Source: Microbacterium aurugineum
Lineage (GTDB): Bacteria > Actinomycetota > Actinomycetes > Actinomycetales > Microbacteriaceae
DNA: 64,000 nucleotides
NCBI RefSeq assembly: GCF_023101205.1
Contig: NZ_CP078078.1
Span: forward strand, 3,171,411-3,235,410
Direction of reading: 5' to 3'
Part shown: positions 1 through 8,447 of the stretch, piece by piece
Layout of the letters: every line of letters starts with the position of its first letter
Numbering within the stretch: the stretch's first letter is position 1
Translations under genes and position numbers: made by a program
The notes under the pieces: generated by a model
The model's database searches: none
Told to the model about the DNA's origin: nothing
The model's input: only the letters and a program-made list of their open reading frames with translations

Positions 1-603
1 CACACACCCCGGTACCTGATGACCGATCCCGACGAGGTCAAGCGCTTGATCCGCGGCAACCCGTGGGCGACGTTCGTCTCCCCCGCCGGCGGCGGTCTCG
101 TGGCCTCGCACTATCCCGTGCTGCTGGTGGAGAACGAGGATGACATCGTGTTCGCCAGCCATTTCGGACGGCCGGACGAGCGCCTCCACGAACTCGGCCA
201 ACACGAAGTGCTCGTGATCATCCAGGGTCCGCACGACTACGTGTCGCCGAGCCTGTACACACCGGGCGACCTCGTGCCCACGTGGAACCATGTCACGGCG
301 CACCTCTACGGCGTTCCCGAGATCCTCGACGAAGAGGAGAACTACGCCATGCTCAGCCGCCTGACCGACCACTTCGAGAAGCACCAGCAGCACGGGCGGC
401 ATCTGTCGGAGGACGAGGAGGGCACCCGCCGAGCCGCCAGAGGGACCGTCGGCCTGAGGATGCGGGTCACCCGCTTCGATGCCCGCGCCAAGCTCAGCCA
501 GAACAAGTCGCCCGAGGTGCGCGAGAACATCACCGCGCACTTCGCCGCAACCAACAGCGCGCTCGCGACGGAGATGCGCCGGGTCGGCGGGGAGGCGTCC
601 TGA
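1..603 (+). CDS. FMN-binding negative transcriptional regulator, PaiB family (5' end outside window)
   Basis: The reading frame is open from base 1, and its first codons read His-Thr-Pro-Arg-Tyr-Leu, which matches the usual PaiB N-terminus (Met-x-x-Pro). The real start therefore probably lies a few bases upstream, and the ATG at base 19 is internal. Motifs NPWATFVS near the start and VPTWNHVTAHLYG in the middle are typical of the family, which has a split-barrel FMN-binding fold. Members are linked to repression of sporulation and protease genes in Bacillus; the role in actinobacteria is unclear. It is followed after 31 bases by an acetyltransferase gene, as PaiB often is by GNAT proteins (PaiA). 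The family call is firm, the function is not. Confidence 0.85.
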   Translation, partial: HTPRYLMTDPDEVKRLIRGNPWATFVSPAGGGLVASHYPVLLVENEDDIVFASHFGRPDERLHELGQHEVLVIIQGPHDYVSPSLYTPGDLVPTWNHVTAHLYGVPEILDEEENYAMLSRLTDHFEKHQQHGRHLSEDEEGTRRAARGTVGLRMRVTRFDARAKLSQNKSPEVRENITAHFAATNSALATEMRRVGGEAS

Positions 604-622
604 GCGTGTCGCCGGTCGACCC

Positions 623-628
623 TAGGGT
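623..628 (+). promoter_or_regulatory. -10 box for a leaderless GNAT transcript
   Basis: TAGGGT lies six bases before the ATG at 635 and no Shine-Dalgarno is present. This is the spacing expected when transcription starts at the start codon. Confidence 0.5.
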
Positions 629-634
629 GGAGCG

Positions 635-1237
635 ATGACCGAGACGCGAACCCCCGAGCCGTGGCCTGCACGGACAGACCGACTTCAGGTGCGCCCCTGC
701 ACGCCCGCCGACGTCGATGTGATGTGGGAGTGGCGGCGGCTCCCCGAGGTGAACCGGTGGCTCGGGGCCGCGCCCGACACGCGGGATGCGTTCCGTGAAC
801 GGTATCTCGCTCCGGAGCGCCTGGCATCGCTGTACCTCGTGGAGCTGCTGCCCGCGCACGAAGGCGCCGCCCCGACGCCGATCGGCGACATCATGGTGCA
901 ACTCGGCGATGGCTGGGCCCAGGCCGAAGTCGAGGCCGAGGCGAAGGGCGTCGAGGCGGAGCTCGGCTGGGTGCTCGACCCCGCGTACACCGGCCACGGC
1001 TATGCGACCGAGGCGATCCGCGCGGTGATCGATGTGTGCTTCGGCGCACTGGGGCTGCGCCGCGTGCACGCCGGGTGCTTCGCCGACAACGAGCCCTCCT
1101 GGCGTGTGATGGAACGCCTGGGGATGCGCCGCGAGGAGTTCAGCCGGAAGACGGCGCTGCACCGCTCGGGCGAATGGTTCGACGGCATGAACTACGGACT
1201 GCTCGCCGAAGAGTGGCCGCCGGAGCGGGGCGTCTAG
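635..1237 (+). CDS. GNAT family N-acetyltransferase (RimJ/RimL type)
   Basis: A 200-residue protein with the fold order of RimJ/RimL-like acetyltransferases. It has an N-terminal LQVRPCTPADVD strand-helix, the acetyl-CoA loop as GHGYATEAIRAVID in the second half, and the late motif ADNEPSWRVMERLGMRREE. It should move an acetyl group from acetyl-CoA to an amine, but the acceptor cannot be read from sequence. The ATG at 635 is chosen because a TAGGGT box sits six bases upstream. The stop codon overlaps that of the convergent permease gene by four bases. Confidence 0.88.
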   Translation: MTETRTPEPWPARTDRLQVRPCTPADVDVMWEWRRLPEVNRWLGAAPDTRDAFRERYLAPERLASLYLVELLPAHEGAAPTPIGDIMVQLGDGWAQAEVEAEAKGVEAELGWVLDPAYTGHGYATEAIRAVIDVCFGALGLRRVHAGCFADNEPSWRVMERLGMRREEFSRKTALHRSGEWFDGMNYGLLAEEWPPERGV

Positions 1238-2412
1238 CCCGAGACGAGGAACAGGACGAGAACGGCCACCAGCACGGTCGGCACGGCGGCGACCACGCCC
1301 CACAGCATGTACCCGCGCCAGCGGATCGTGACTCCGAGCGCCGTGATGCGGTGATGCCACAGCAGCGTCGCGAGCGAGGCCCACGGCGTGATCAGCGGGC
1401 CGAGGTTGACGCCGATCAGAAGGGCCATCAGCGCGACCGAATCCGCGGCGACGGGCTCGAGCACGAGATATGCGGGGAGGTTGTTGATCGCGTTGGCGCT
1501 CACGGCCCCGAGCGCGGCCAGCCGGAACAGATCGCCGGGGGAGTCGCCGTTCGCGATCTGCGCCGTCAGGAAGTCGAGGAGGCCCTGCGCGTGCGCGGCC
1601 TCGACCAGCACGAACAGCGACGCGGCGAGCGCGATCGCCTGCCACGGCACGAGCGCGAGCCGCAGCGCCCGGCGCCGCCGCACCGCGAACACCACGATGA
1701 GCGCGAGCGCCGCGGCCGTGGCGGGGATCCACACGTCGTGCGTGACGACCAGCAGCGGCATCAGCACGACGAGGATCCCGGCAGCGCTCCAGAACAGCAT
1801 CGGGTCGGCGGGGCGCCGGGGCGGCGGCGTCTCGTACGCCGCGAACACGGTGCGCCGGTGCACCACGGTCAGGATCACGATGGGCACCAGGATGCCGACC
1901 AGAGTCGGCGCCCAGCTCAGGGCGATGAACGCCGCGGGACCGTCGCCGATCGCGGGTGCGGCGAGCAGGTTGGTCAGGTTCGACACCGGCAGGGCGAGGG
2001 AAGCCGTGTTCGCCAGCCACACGGTCGCCAGGGCGAAGGGGAGCGGGGAGACGCCGACGCTCTGCGCGAGCACGATGACGACCGGCGTGACGATCACGGC
2101 GGTCGTGTCGAGGGACAGGAACACCGTGCTCACCACCGCGAGCACCACGACGAGCGCCCAGAGGAGGAGCACACGCCCGCGCCCCCAGCGCGCGAGCCGC
2201 TGCGAGACGACGTCGAAGACCGCCGCGTCACGGGCGAGCTCGGCGACGACGCTGATCGCGACGACGAACCCCAGCACCGGCGCGATCCGCTGCCCGAGAG
2301 CGTCGGCGTCCGACTGCGGGAGGTATTCGGTCAGCACGAGGACGAGGGCGAGGACGACGAGCCCGCCGACGACCCACGTCCCTGCGCCGATCCGCCACTC
2401 TCTGGTGCCCAC
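1234..2412 (-). CDS. SLC13/ArsB-type permease
   Basis: About 392 residues with ten or more hydrophobic segments. Two conserved Asn-rich turns, PVSNLTNLLAAPAIGDG and ANAINNLPAYL, mark the ion transporter superfamily containing ArsB, NhaD and CitM. It is probably a proton- or sodium-coupled anion transporter; arsenite export is possible, but no ars genes are adjacent, so the substrate is open. An upstream ATG at 2517 would add 35 residues that are hydrophilic and unlike a transporter N-terminus. The GTG at 2412, starting VGTREWRIGAGTW just before the first membrane segment, is preferred. Convergent with the GNAT gene and divergent from kdpD. Confidence 0.75.
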   Translation of the reverse strand: MGTREWRIGAGTWVVGGLVVLALVLVLTEYLPQSDADALGQRIAPVLGFVVAISVVAELARDAAVFDVVSQRLARWGRGRVLLLWALVVVLAVVSTVFLSLDTTAVIVTPVVIVLAQSVGVSPLPFALATVWLANTASLALPVSNLTNLLAAPAIGDGPAAFIALSWAPTLVGILVPIVILTVVHRRTVFAAYETPPPRRPADPMLFWSAAGILVVLMPLLVVTHDVWIPATAAALALIVVFAVRRRRALRLALVPWQAIALAASLFVLVEAAHAQGLLDFLTAQIANGDSPGDLFRLAALGAVSANAINNLPAYLVLEPVAADSVALMALLIGVNLGPLITPWASLATLLWHHRITALGVTIRWRGYMLWGVVAAVPTVLVAVLVLFLVSG

Positions 2413-2564
2413 CTGGTGAGCATAGGGGCACTTCAGCGCGAAGGGGAGCACACGGTGCGCTGCCTCGTGGAGTCTAGGATTCAAGGACGGGATCGGGGAT
2501 TCCTCGGCGAGGAGCACATCGACGTCGCCGACCTGAATCCCGCGTCGGACGACCGGGAGGGCGA

Positions 2565-5126
2565 GTGAGCGCAGAGCGGACGCAGCGTCCGGCTGCGGAG
2601 CAGTCGCGACGCGGACGCCTCCGCGTGCTCCTGGGCGCTGCCCCGGGCGTCGGCAAGACGTTCGAGATGCTCGCCGAAGGCCGCCGCCTCCGCGAGGAGG
2701 GTCACGACGTCGTCATCGCGATCGTCGAAACCCACGATCGCGCCGCCACCCAGGCGCAGACCGTCGGGCTGCCGGAAATACCGCGCCGGGTCGATGAGCA
2801 CCGAGGCGTCGCCCTGACCGAACTCGACCTCGAGGCCGTGCTCGCGCGCGCCCCGGAGATCGCCCTGGTCGACGAACTCGCCCACACGAACATCCCGGGC
2901 TCGCGGCACCCGAAGCGCTGGCAGGACGTCGACGATCTGCTGGACGCCGGCATCGACGTGGTCACCACCGTCAATGTGCAGCACATCGAGTCGCTCAACG
3001 CCGTGGTCGAGAAGATCACCGGGATCGCGCAGCGGGAGACGATCCCGGATGCCGTCGTCCGGGCCGCGGATGAGATCGAGGTCGTCGACCTCGCGCCGCA
3101 ATCGCTGCGCGATCGGCTCTCCGCCGGGCTGGTCTATCCGGCCGAGCGGATCGACGCCGCCCTGTCGAACTACTTCCGGTTGGGGAACCTGACTGCGCTG
3201 CGTGAGCTGGCGTTGCTCTGGCTCGCCGACGAGGTCGACAGCGCGCTGCGAACCTACCGCGCCGAACAGGGGATCGAAGGCAACTGGCAGGCCAGGGAGC
3301 GTGTCGTGGTCGCCCTCACCGGCGGGCCGGAGGGCGAGACCCTGCTCCGGCGCGGGGCACGGATCGCAGCACGCTCGGCCGGCGGCGAGCTGCTCGCCGT
3401 ACATGTCTCGGCACAGGACGGTCTGCGCAACGAGACGCCCGGAGCGCTCGCCTCCCAGCGCCTTCTCGTGGAGTCGCTCGGCGGCAGCTATCACCAGGTG
3501 GTCGGCGACGACATCCCGTCCACACTGGTCGAGTTCGCGCAGGCCGCCGACGCCACTCAGCTGGTGATCGGGGTCAGCCGACGCAGTCGACTCACCGCCG
3601 CGCTCACCGGCCCCGGCATCGGATCGGAGGTCATCCGCCGATCCGGCGACATCGATGTGCACATCGTGACGCACGCGGCTGCCGGTGGTCGCCAGGCTCT
3701 GCCGCGCATCACCGGCGGGGCGCTCGGCTGGCGCCGACAGCTCCTGGGCTTCGCGATCGCGCTCGTCTTCGGACCGATCCTGTCATGGATCATGTTCACG
3801 GTCCGCAGCCCCGAATCGATCACCGCCGAGGTGCTCGCCTATCAACTCCTCGTCGTCGTGGTCGCCCTGATCGGCGGCATCCGTCCCGCCGTGTTCGCCG
3901 CGGTGCTCTCCGGGATCACGCTCGACTTCCTCTTCGTCGCGCCACTGTTCACGATCACGATCGCGCATCCGCTGCACGCGCTCGCGCTGTCCCTCTACGT
4001 CCTCATCGCGATCCTGGTCAGCATCATCGTCGACCAGGCCGCACGACGAGCCCGCACGGCTCAGCGCGCCGCCGCCGAGGCCGAGCTGCTCGCCGCGGTC
4101 GCCGGCAATGTGCTCCGGGGCGACAACGCGGTGCTGGCGCTGGTCAGCCGTACCCGCGAGGCGTTCGGACTCAGCGGGGTGCGGGTGCTCTCCCCCGATG
4201 GCGAGGTGCTGGCGAGCGACGGCGAACCGGTGGCCGACGGCCGTGCCACGACCCTGCCGATCGGCGTCGGACCAGGCGGTGGCCCCCGGGCGCTGCTGGA
4301 GTTGAACGGCGAACCTCTGGCCGGACCGGAACGACGCCTGCTCGATGCGATCATCGCGCAACTCTCCGCCGCGATCGAGCACACCGACCTGCGCGCCACC
4401 GCCAGCGAAGCCGAAGCCCTGGCCGAGACCGACCAGGTGCGCAGCGCTCTGCTGTCGGCCGTGAGCCATGACCTGCGGCGACCGCTGGCCTCGGCGGTCG
4501 CGGCGATCGGCGGCCTGCGCGGTGCGCACGGGCTGTCGGCGACCGATCGCGAAGAACTGCTCGCCACCGCCGACGAGAGCCTCGCGACGCTGTCGGCCCT
4601 GGTCACCGACCTGCTCGATGTGAGTCGCGTGCAGGCCGGCGTGCTCGCGGTCTCCTCGTCCCGGATGGATGCCGCCGGCACCGTGCTCGCCGCCGTCGAC
4701 GAGCTCGGGCTGGGGCCGGCAGACGTCGAGCTCGCCCTCGACCCGGACCTGCCGCCGGTGTTCGCCGATCCCGTGCTGCTGCAGCGCGTACTGGTGAACG
4801 TGCTCGCGAACGCGCACCGTCACTCCCCGGACGGCAGCCGCGTGATCATCTCCACCAGCACGATCGGCGACCGCGCCGAGATCCGCGTGATCGACCGCGG
4901 GGCGGGCATCGCTCCCGAGCGGCGCGACCGCATCTTCCAGCCGTTCCAGCGATTCGGTGACACCGACAACACGACGGGACTCGGACTCGGACTCGCCCTG
5001 TCCCGCGGGTTCACCGAGGGCATGGGCGGTACCCTGACACCGGAGGACACCCCTGGGGGAGGCCTCACCATGGTCATCTCCCTGCCGCTCGGCGCAGGGC
5101 TTCCCGACACGGAGGGGACGGAGTGA
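2565..5126 (+). CDS. kdpD: KdpD-type sensor histidine kinase
   Basis: An 853-residue protein with the full KdpD plan. The N-terminal KdpD domain has Walker A GAAPGVGKT at about residues 24-32 and the DELAHTN segment. A USP-like domain follows (about 250-365), then four membrane helices (about 395-490), a GAF-like region and a HisKA/HATPase core. The phosphorylated His is 635 in SHDLRRPL, and the ATP-binding G box is near residue 800. KdpD senses low potassium or turgor and phosphorylates KdpE. The start is GTG at 2565 with GGAGGG just upstream. It overlaps kdpE by four bases. No kdpFABC genes lie on either side in the window. Confidence 0.95.
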   Translation: MSAERTQRPAAEQSRRGRLRVLLGAAPGVGKTFEMLAEGRRLREEGHDVVIAIVETHDRAATQAQTVGLPEIPRRVDEHRGVALTELDLEAVLARAPEIALVDELAHTNIPGSRHPKRWQDVDDLLDAGIDVVTTVNVQHIESLNAVVEKITGIAQRETIPDAVVRAADEIEVVDLAPQSLRDRLSAGLVYPAERIDAALSNYFRLGNLTALRELALLWLADEVDSALRTYRAEQGIEGNWQARERVVVALTGGPEGETLLRRGARIAARSAGGELLAVHVSAQDGLRNETPGALASQRLLVESLGGSYHQVVGDDIPSTLVEFAQAADATQLVIGVSRRSRLTAALTGPGIGSEVIRRSGDIDVHIVTHAAAGGRQALPRITGGALGWRRQLLGFAIALVFGPILSWIMFTVRSPESITAEVLAYQLLVVVVALIGGIRPAVFAAVLSGITLDFLFVAPLFTITIAHPLHALALSLYVLIAILVSIIVDQAARRARTAQRAAAEAELLAAVAGNVLRGDNAVLALVSRTREAFGLSGVRVLSPDGEVLASDGEPVADGRATTLPIGVGPGGGPRALLELNGEPLAGPERRLLDAIIAQLSAAIEHTDLRATASEAEALAETDQVRSALLSAVSHDLRRPLASAVAAIGGLRGAHGLSATDREELLATADESLATLSALVTDLLDVSRVQAGVLAVSSSRMDAAGTVLAAVDELGLGPADVELALDPDLPPVFADPVLLQRVLVNVLANAHRHSPDGSRVIISTSTIGDRAEIRVIDRGAGIAPERRDRIFQPFQRFGDTDNTTGLGLGLALSRGFTEGMGGTLTPEDTPGGGLTMVISLPLGAGLPDTEGTE

Positions 5127-5794
5127 AGCTCCTCATCGCCGACGACGACCCGCAGATGGTGCGGGCGCTGCGGATCACACTGGCCGCCCACGGATACGAA
5201 GTCGTCGTGGCCGCCGACGGTGCCGCCGCAATCGCCGCCGCCGCGCAGTCGCACCCGGACCTGATCATGCTCGACCTCGGCATGCCCCGACTCGACGGTA
5301 TCGAGGTGATCCAGGCGCTGCGCGGGTGGACGAACGTGCCGATCATCGTGGTGTCCGGACGCACCGGTTCAGCCGACAAGGTCGACGCGCTGGACGCCGG
5401 CGCCGACGACTTCGTCACGAAGCCGTTCCAGGTCGATGAACTCCTCGCCCGGTTGCGCGCACTGTCCCGCCGATCGGCCCCCGCGAACGGCGAATCCGTC
5501 GTGGCCTTCGGTGAGGTCATCGTCGACCTGGCCACGAAGACCGTCACCCGCGCCGGAACACGCGTGCACCTGACCCCCACCGAGTGGCGGATGCTGGAGC
5601 ACCTGTCGCGGCATCCGGGAGCCCTGGTCACCCGGCAGGACCTGTTGAAGGAGATCTGGGGCAGCGAGCAGGTCTCCGACTCCGGTTATCTGCGGCTGTA
5701 CATGTCGCAACTGCGGAAGAAGCTCGAACGGGAGCCGGGCGCCCCGGTGCACCTGCTCACCGAGGCGGGGATGGGCTACCGACTCGTGCTCTGA
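5123..5794 (+). CDS. kdpE: KdpE-type response regulator
   Basis: A 223-residue OmpR-family regulator. The receiver domain has the acidic pocket IADDDP and phospho-acceptor Asp51 (LIMLDLGMP), with the switch Thr/Ser in VVSGRTGS and Lys in VTKPF. The C-terminal winged helix carries LTPTEWRMLEHL and DSGYLRLYMSQLRKKL, typical of KdpE. It starts with GTG in a GTGA overlap with kdpD, implying translational coupling. It should activate kdp or related potassium genes when phosphorylated by KdpD. A close paralogue lies at the far end of the window. Confidence 0.95.
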   Translation: MKLLIADDDPQMVRALRITLAAHGYEVVVAADGAAAIAAAAQSHPDLIMLDLGMPRLDGIEVIQALRGWTNVPIIVVSGRTGSADKVDALDAGADDFVTKPFQVDELLARLRALSRRSAPANGESVVAFGEVIVDLATKTVTRAGTRVHLTPTEWRMLEHLSRHPGALVTRQDLLKEIWGSEQVSDSGYLRLYMSQLRKKLEREPGAPVHLLTEAGMGYRLVL

Positions 5795-5830
5795 GCCGTC
5801 GCCCGCGCCGGGGTGCGCCGGCTCGCCGTT

Positions 5831-6002
5831 CGTGACTCAGGAAGAACATGCGACCGGGGACGGTGTCGGCGTCGTCGGGGGCGATGCGGCGCGGCCTTCC
5901 TGAGTTGTGCGCGTCGTTCACAACTCAGCAAGAACTGCCGGAACCGACCCGGAAATCGGCCCACGCTGCGCTCAGCGCGACGATTCTGAGGAGTTGTGCA
6001 CA
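5831..6002. repeat. Two tandem family C palindromic elements
   Basis: Two imperfect palindromes sit back to back. The first runs from GTGACTCAGGAAG (5831) to TTCCTGAGTTGTG (5909). The second runs from GTTCACAACTCAGCAAGAAC (5916) to TTCTGAGGAGTTGTGCACA (about 5984-6002). The same arm sequence recurs at 61852-61945. The right part of the second element encodes the last residues of the TspO-like gene. Confidence 0.7.
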
Positions 6003-6781
6003 GCGCGTGCCCGGCGCAGCACCGCGACGACACCGGTGACGACGAGCAGCACGGCCACGATGATCGCGGCGATGGCGGTCGGGGTGCTCTCCGGCTCGCC
6101 GGTCAGTCGTCCGACCGCGAGCCAGGCCAGTCCCCACGCCGTCGCGAGGGCGGGAGCGATCCGGCCGGTGGCCCACGCCGCCGCGGCACCGATCGCCAAG
6201 ACGACCACGAGCACGGCGATGGCCCAGGCGTCCGCGGCCTCGGCCCAGCTCTCCGGAGCGAGTTGGGTGAGCCAGGCAGCGGTGTTCGCGACGGTGGCGA
6301 TCGTGACCCAGCCGAAGTGCAGTCCGTTCGCACCGTCGGTGAGGATGCGATCCGCGATGGTGCGCGCCGGGAAGCGGCCGAGCAGCACGATCACGCGGGC
6401 GAGCACGACGAGCAGCAGCGCGATCACGACGACCGTGAGCCACAGCGTCAGGTACCTCGCGGTCACCAGCCACAGCCCGTTCAGCACCATCGACACGGCG
6501 ATCCATCCACCGACCGCCTGCTGACGGGGATCCTGCCGCTGCGCCGGGAGCGCCTGCCACACTGTGTAGGCGATGAGTCCGAGGTAGATGAGCGACCAGA
6601 TCGAGAACGCCGGTCCTGCCGGAGCGAGGTAGGAGCCCTGTGCCGAGAGGGCTCCGTCCTGCAGGTCGTCGACGGATGCCCCGCCGAACGCCCCCGCTCC
6701 GATGGTGGCGGCGATCAGCATGAACGTCGCCGACGCGATGACCAGGGTCTGCCGGCCGATGCCCTTCGTACGTGAGTCCAT
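5972..6781 (-). CDS. TspO/MBR-related tryptophan-rich sensory protein
   Basis: A 269-residue membrane protein with about eight hydrophobic helices. Trp-rich stretches AFSIWSLIYLGLIAYTVWQALP and NGLHFGWVTIATVANTAAWL (each read as part of a longer segment) resemble the longer actinobacterial TspO-related proteins. These are about twice the size of classical TspO. The function is unknown; classical TspO binds tetrapyrroles and acts in stress control. The ATG at 6781 is chosen over an upstream one at 6829 because a TAGCGT box lies seven bases before it. The last residues (AVHNSSESSR) are encoded by a repeat C arm, so the C-terminus appears to have been overwritten by the repeat. Confidence 0.75.
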   Translation of the reverse strand: MDSRTKGIGRQTLVIASATFMLIAATIGAGAFGGASVDDLQDGALSAQGSYLAPAGPAFSIWSLIYLGLIAYTVWQALPAQRQDPRQQAVGGWIAVSMVLNGLWLVTARYLTLWLTVVVIALLLVVLARVIVLLGRFPARTIADRILTDGANGLHFGWVTIATVANTAAWLTQLAPESWAEAADAWAIAVLVVVLAIGAAAAWATGRIAPALATAWGLAWLAVGRLTGEPESTPTAIAAIIVAVLLVVTGVVAVLRRARAVHNSSESSR

Positions 6782-6788
6782 GGTCACG

Positions 6789-6794
6789 ACGCTA
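6789..6794 (-). promoter_or_regulatory. -10 box for a leaderless TspO-like transcript
   Basis: On the minus strand TAGCGT ends seven bases before the ATG at 6781, fitting a leaderless start. Confidence 0.45.
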
Positions 6795-6844
6795 CGGCGC
6801 GGTGAGCCGACACGCATCGGGGTTGACACCGAGGCGGCGTTTCG

Positions 6845-6857
6845 CTAACCAGGTTAG
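6845..6857. promoter_or_regulatory. Palindrome upstream of the TspO-like gene, possible operator
   Basis: CTAACC-A-GGTTAG is a perfect 13-base palindrome. It lies about 50 bases upstream of the predicted TspO-like -10 box and after the stop of the tetR gene. It could be an operator site. The regulator is unknown, and the adjacent TetR has a different operator. Confidence 0.35.
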
Positions 6858-6869
6858 GGAAACACTCAC

Positions 6870-7436
6870 TCAGGCCCGGGTGAATGCCGCATCGATCAGG
6901 ACCTCCGCGGCGCCGCGCGCCTGCACCGCCGCCGACGGATCCTTCGAGATCGCCGCCGTGCTCTGCGCACCCTCGGCGAGGATCGACAGCTGTGCAGCGA
7001 GCGCCGCAGGTGCACCCGTGTCGGCGACCAGGCCCGCCATGTACTCCTGGAACGATGCCTTGTGCGTGCGCACGATCTCTGCGACCTCGGCATTCGTGCC
7101 CCCGAGCTCGCCGAACGCGTTGATGAACGCGCAGCCGCGGAAGTCGTCGGCGCAGAACCAGTTCTCGAGGTATTCGTAGACCGCGAGGAGACGCGCGCGC
7201 GGGTCGTCGCCGGCATCCGTCACGGCTCCCGAGAGCCCGGACTCCCACTGGGCGTGCTTGCGGGCGAGGACAGCGGCGACGATGTCGGTCTTCGCGGGGA
7301 ACAGCGCATAGAGGCGGCGCAGCGACACTCCGGCCGCGGCACGCAGTTCATCCATGCCCACCGCCGCGTACCCCTTGCGGTAGTAAAGCTCCTCCGCCGC
7401 GGTGAGGATGCGTTCACGGGCCTCGTCTTCGGTCAT
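6870..7436 (-). CDS. TetR family repressor of the adjacent hydrolase gene
   Basis: A 188-residue TetR-type regulator. The N-terminal helix-turn-helix region is ARERILTAAEELYYRKGY followed by VGMDELRAAAGVSLRRLYALF. The C-terminal ligand domain carries FINAFGELGG, common in TetR members whose targets are oxidoreductases or hydrolases. A GTG at 7457 would also be in frame, but it falls inside the promoter of the divergent gene, so ATG 7436 is preferred. Two copies of GAGAACG-NN-CGTTCTC lie in the shared intergenic region and are the likely binding sites for both this gene and the hydrolase gene. Confidence 0.9.
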   Translation of the reverse strand: MTEDEARERILTAAEELYYRKGYAAVGMDELRAAAGVSLRRLYALFPAKTDIVAAVLARKHAQWESGLSGAVTDAGDDPRARLLAVYEYLENWFCADDFRGCAFINAFGELGGTNAEVAEIVRTHKASFQEYMAGLVADTGAPAALAAQLSILAEGAQSTAAISKDPSAAVQARGAAEVLIDAAFTRA

Positions 7437-7450
7437 GTCCAGAAGTCTAC

Positions 7451-7479
7451 TTGACACGAGAACGAACGTTCTCTAGATT
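7451..7479 (+). promoter_or_regulatory. Promoter of the alpha/beta hydrolase gene
   Basis: TTGACA (7451-7456), a 17-base spacer and TAGATT (7474-7479) form a near-consensus housekeeping promoter. The spacer is filled almost exactly by a TetR-type operator. Confidence 0.75.
7458..7473. promoter_or_regulatory. TetR operator O1
   Basis: GAGAACGAACGTTCTC: 7-base inverted arms around a 2-base centre, lying between -35 and -10 of the hydrolase promoter. Binding here should block RNA polymerase. Confidence 0.75.
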
Positions 7480-7481
7480 GA

Positions 7482-8375
<894 letters not shown>

Positions 8376-8381
8376 CCCCCG

Positions 8382-8440
8382 TTCGAATCGCGCAAATGGC
8401 CTCATCCCGTCAGGGAATGGGGCCATTTGCGCGATTCGAA
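8382..8440. repeat. Family A palindrome, copy 1 (perfect arms)
   Basis: Perfect 20-base arms TTCGAATCGCGCAAATGGCC (8382-8401) and its complement (8421-8440) flank a 19-base loop. It lies between two convergent genes, where it could also act as a bidirectional terminator, though no U tract follows. Confidence 0.85.
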
Positions 8441-8447
8441 GCCGGGC

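Noticed and set aside
2474..2479. TAGGAT as a kdpD promoter -10 box
   Set aside because: It is 86 bases from the start and lacks a convincing -35, so it was not listed as a feature.
1036..2568. Open plus-strand frame of 510 codons across the GNAT and permease genes
   Set aside because: Antisense to a membrane transporter and out of frame in the GNAT gene; no protein features.
5795..5971. Possible tRNA or small RNA gene in the kdpE-tspO gap
   Set aside because: No cloverleaf or T-loop consensus was found; the structure is explained by family C palindromes.
8382..8440. Family A copy as an insertion-sequence end
   Set aside because: No transposase gene lies near any copy and the element is only about 60 bases.
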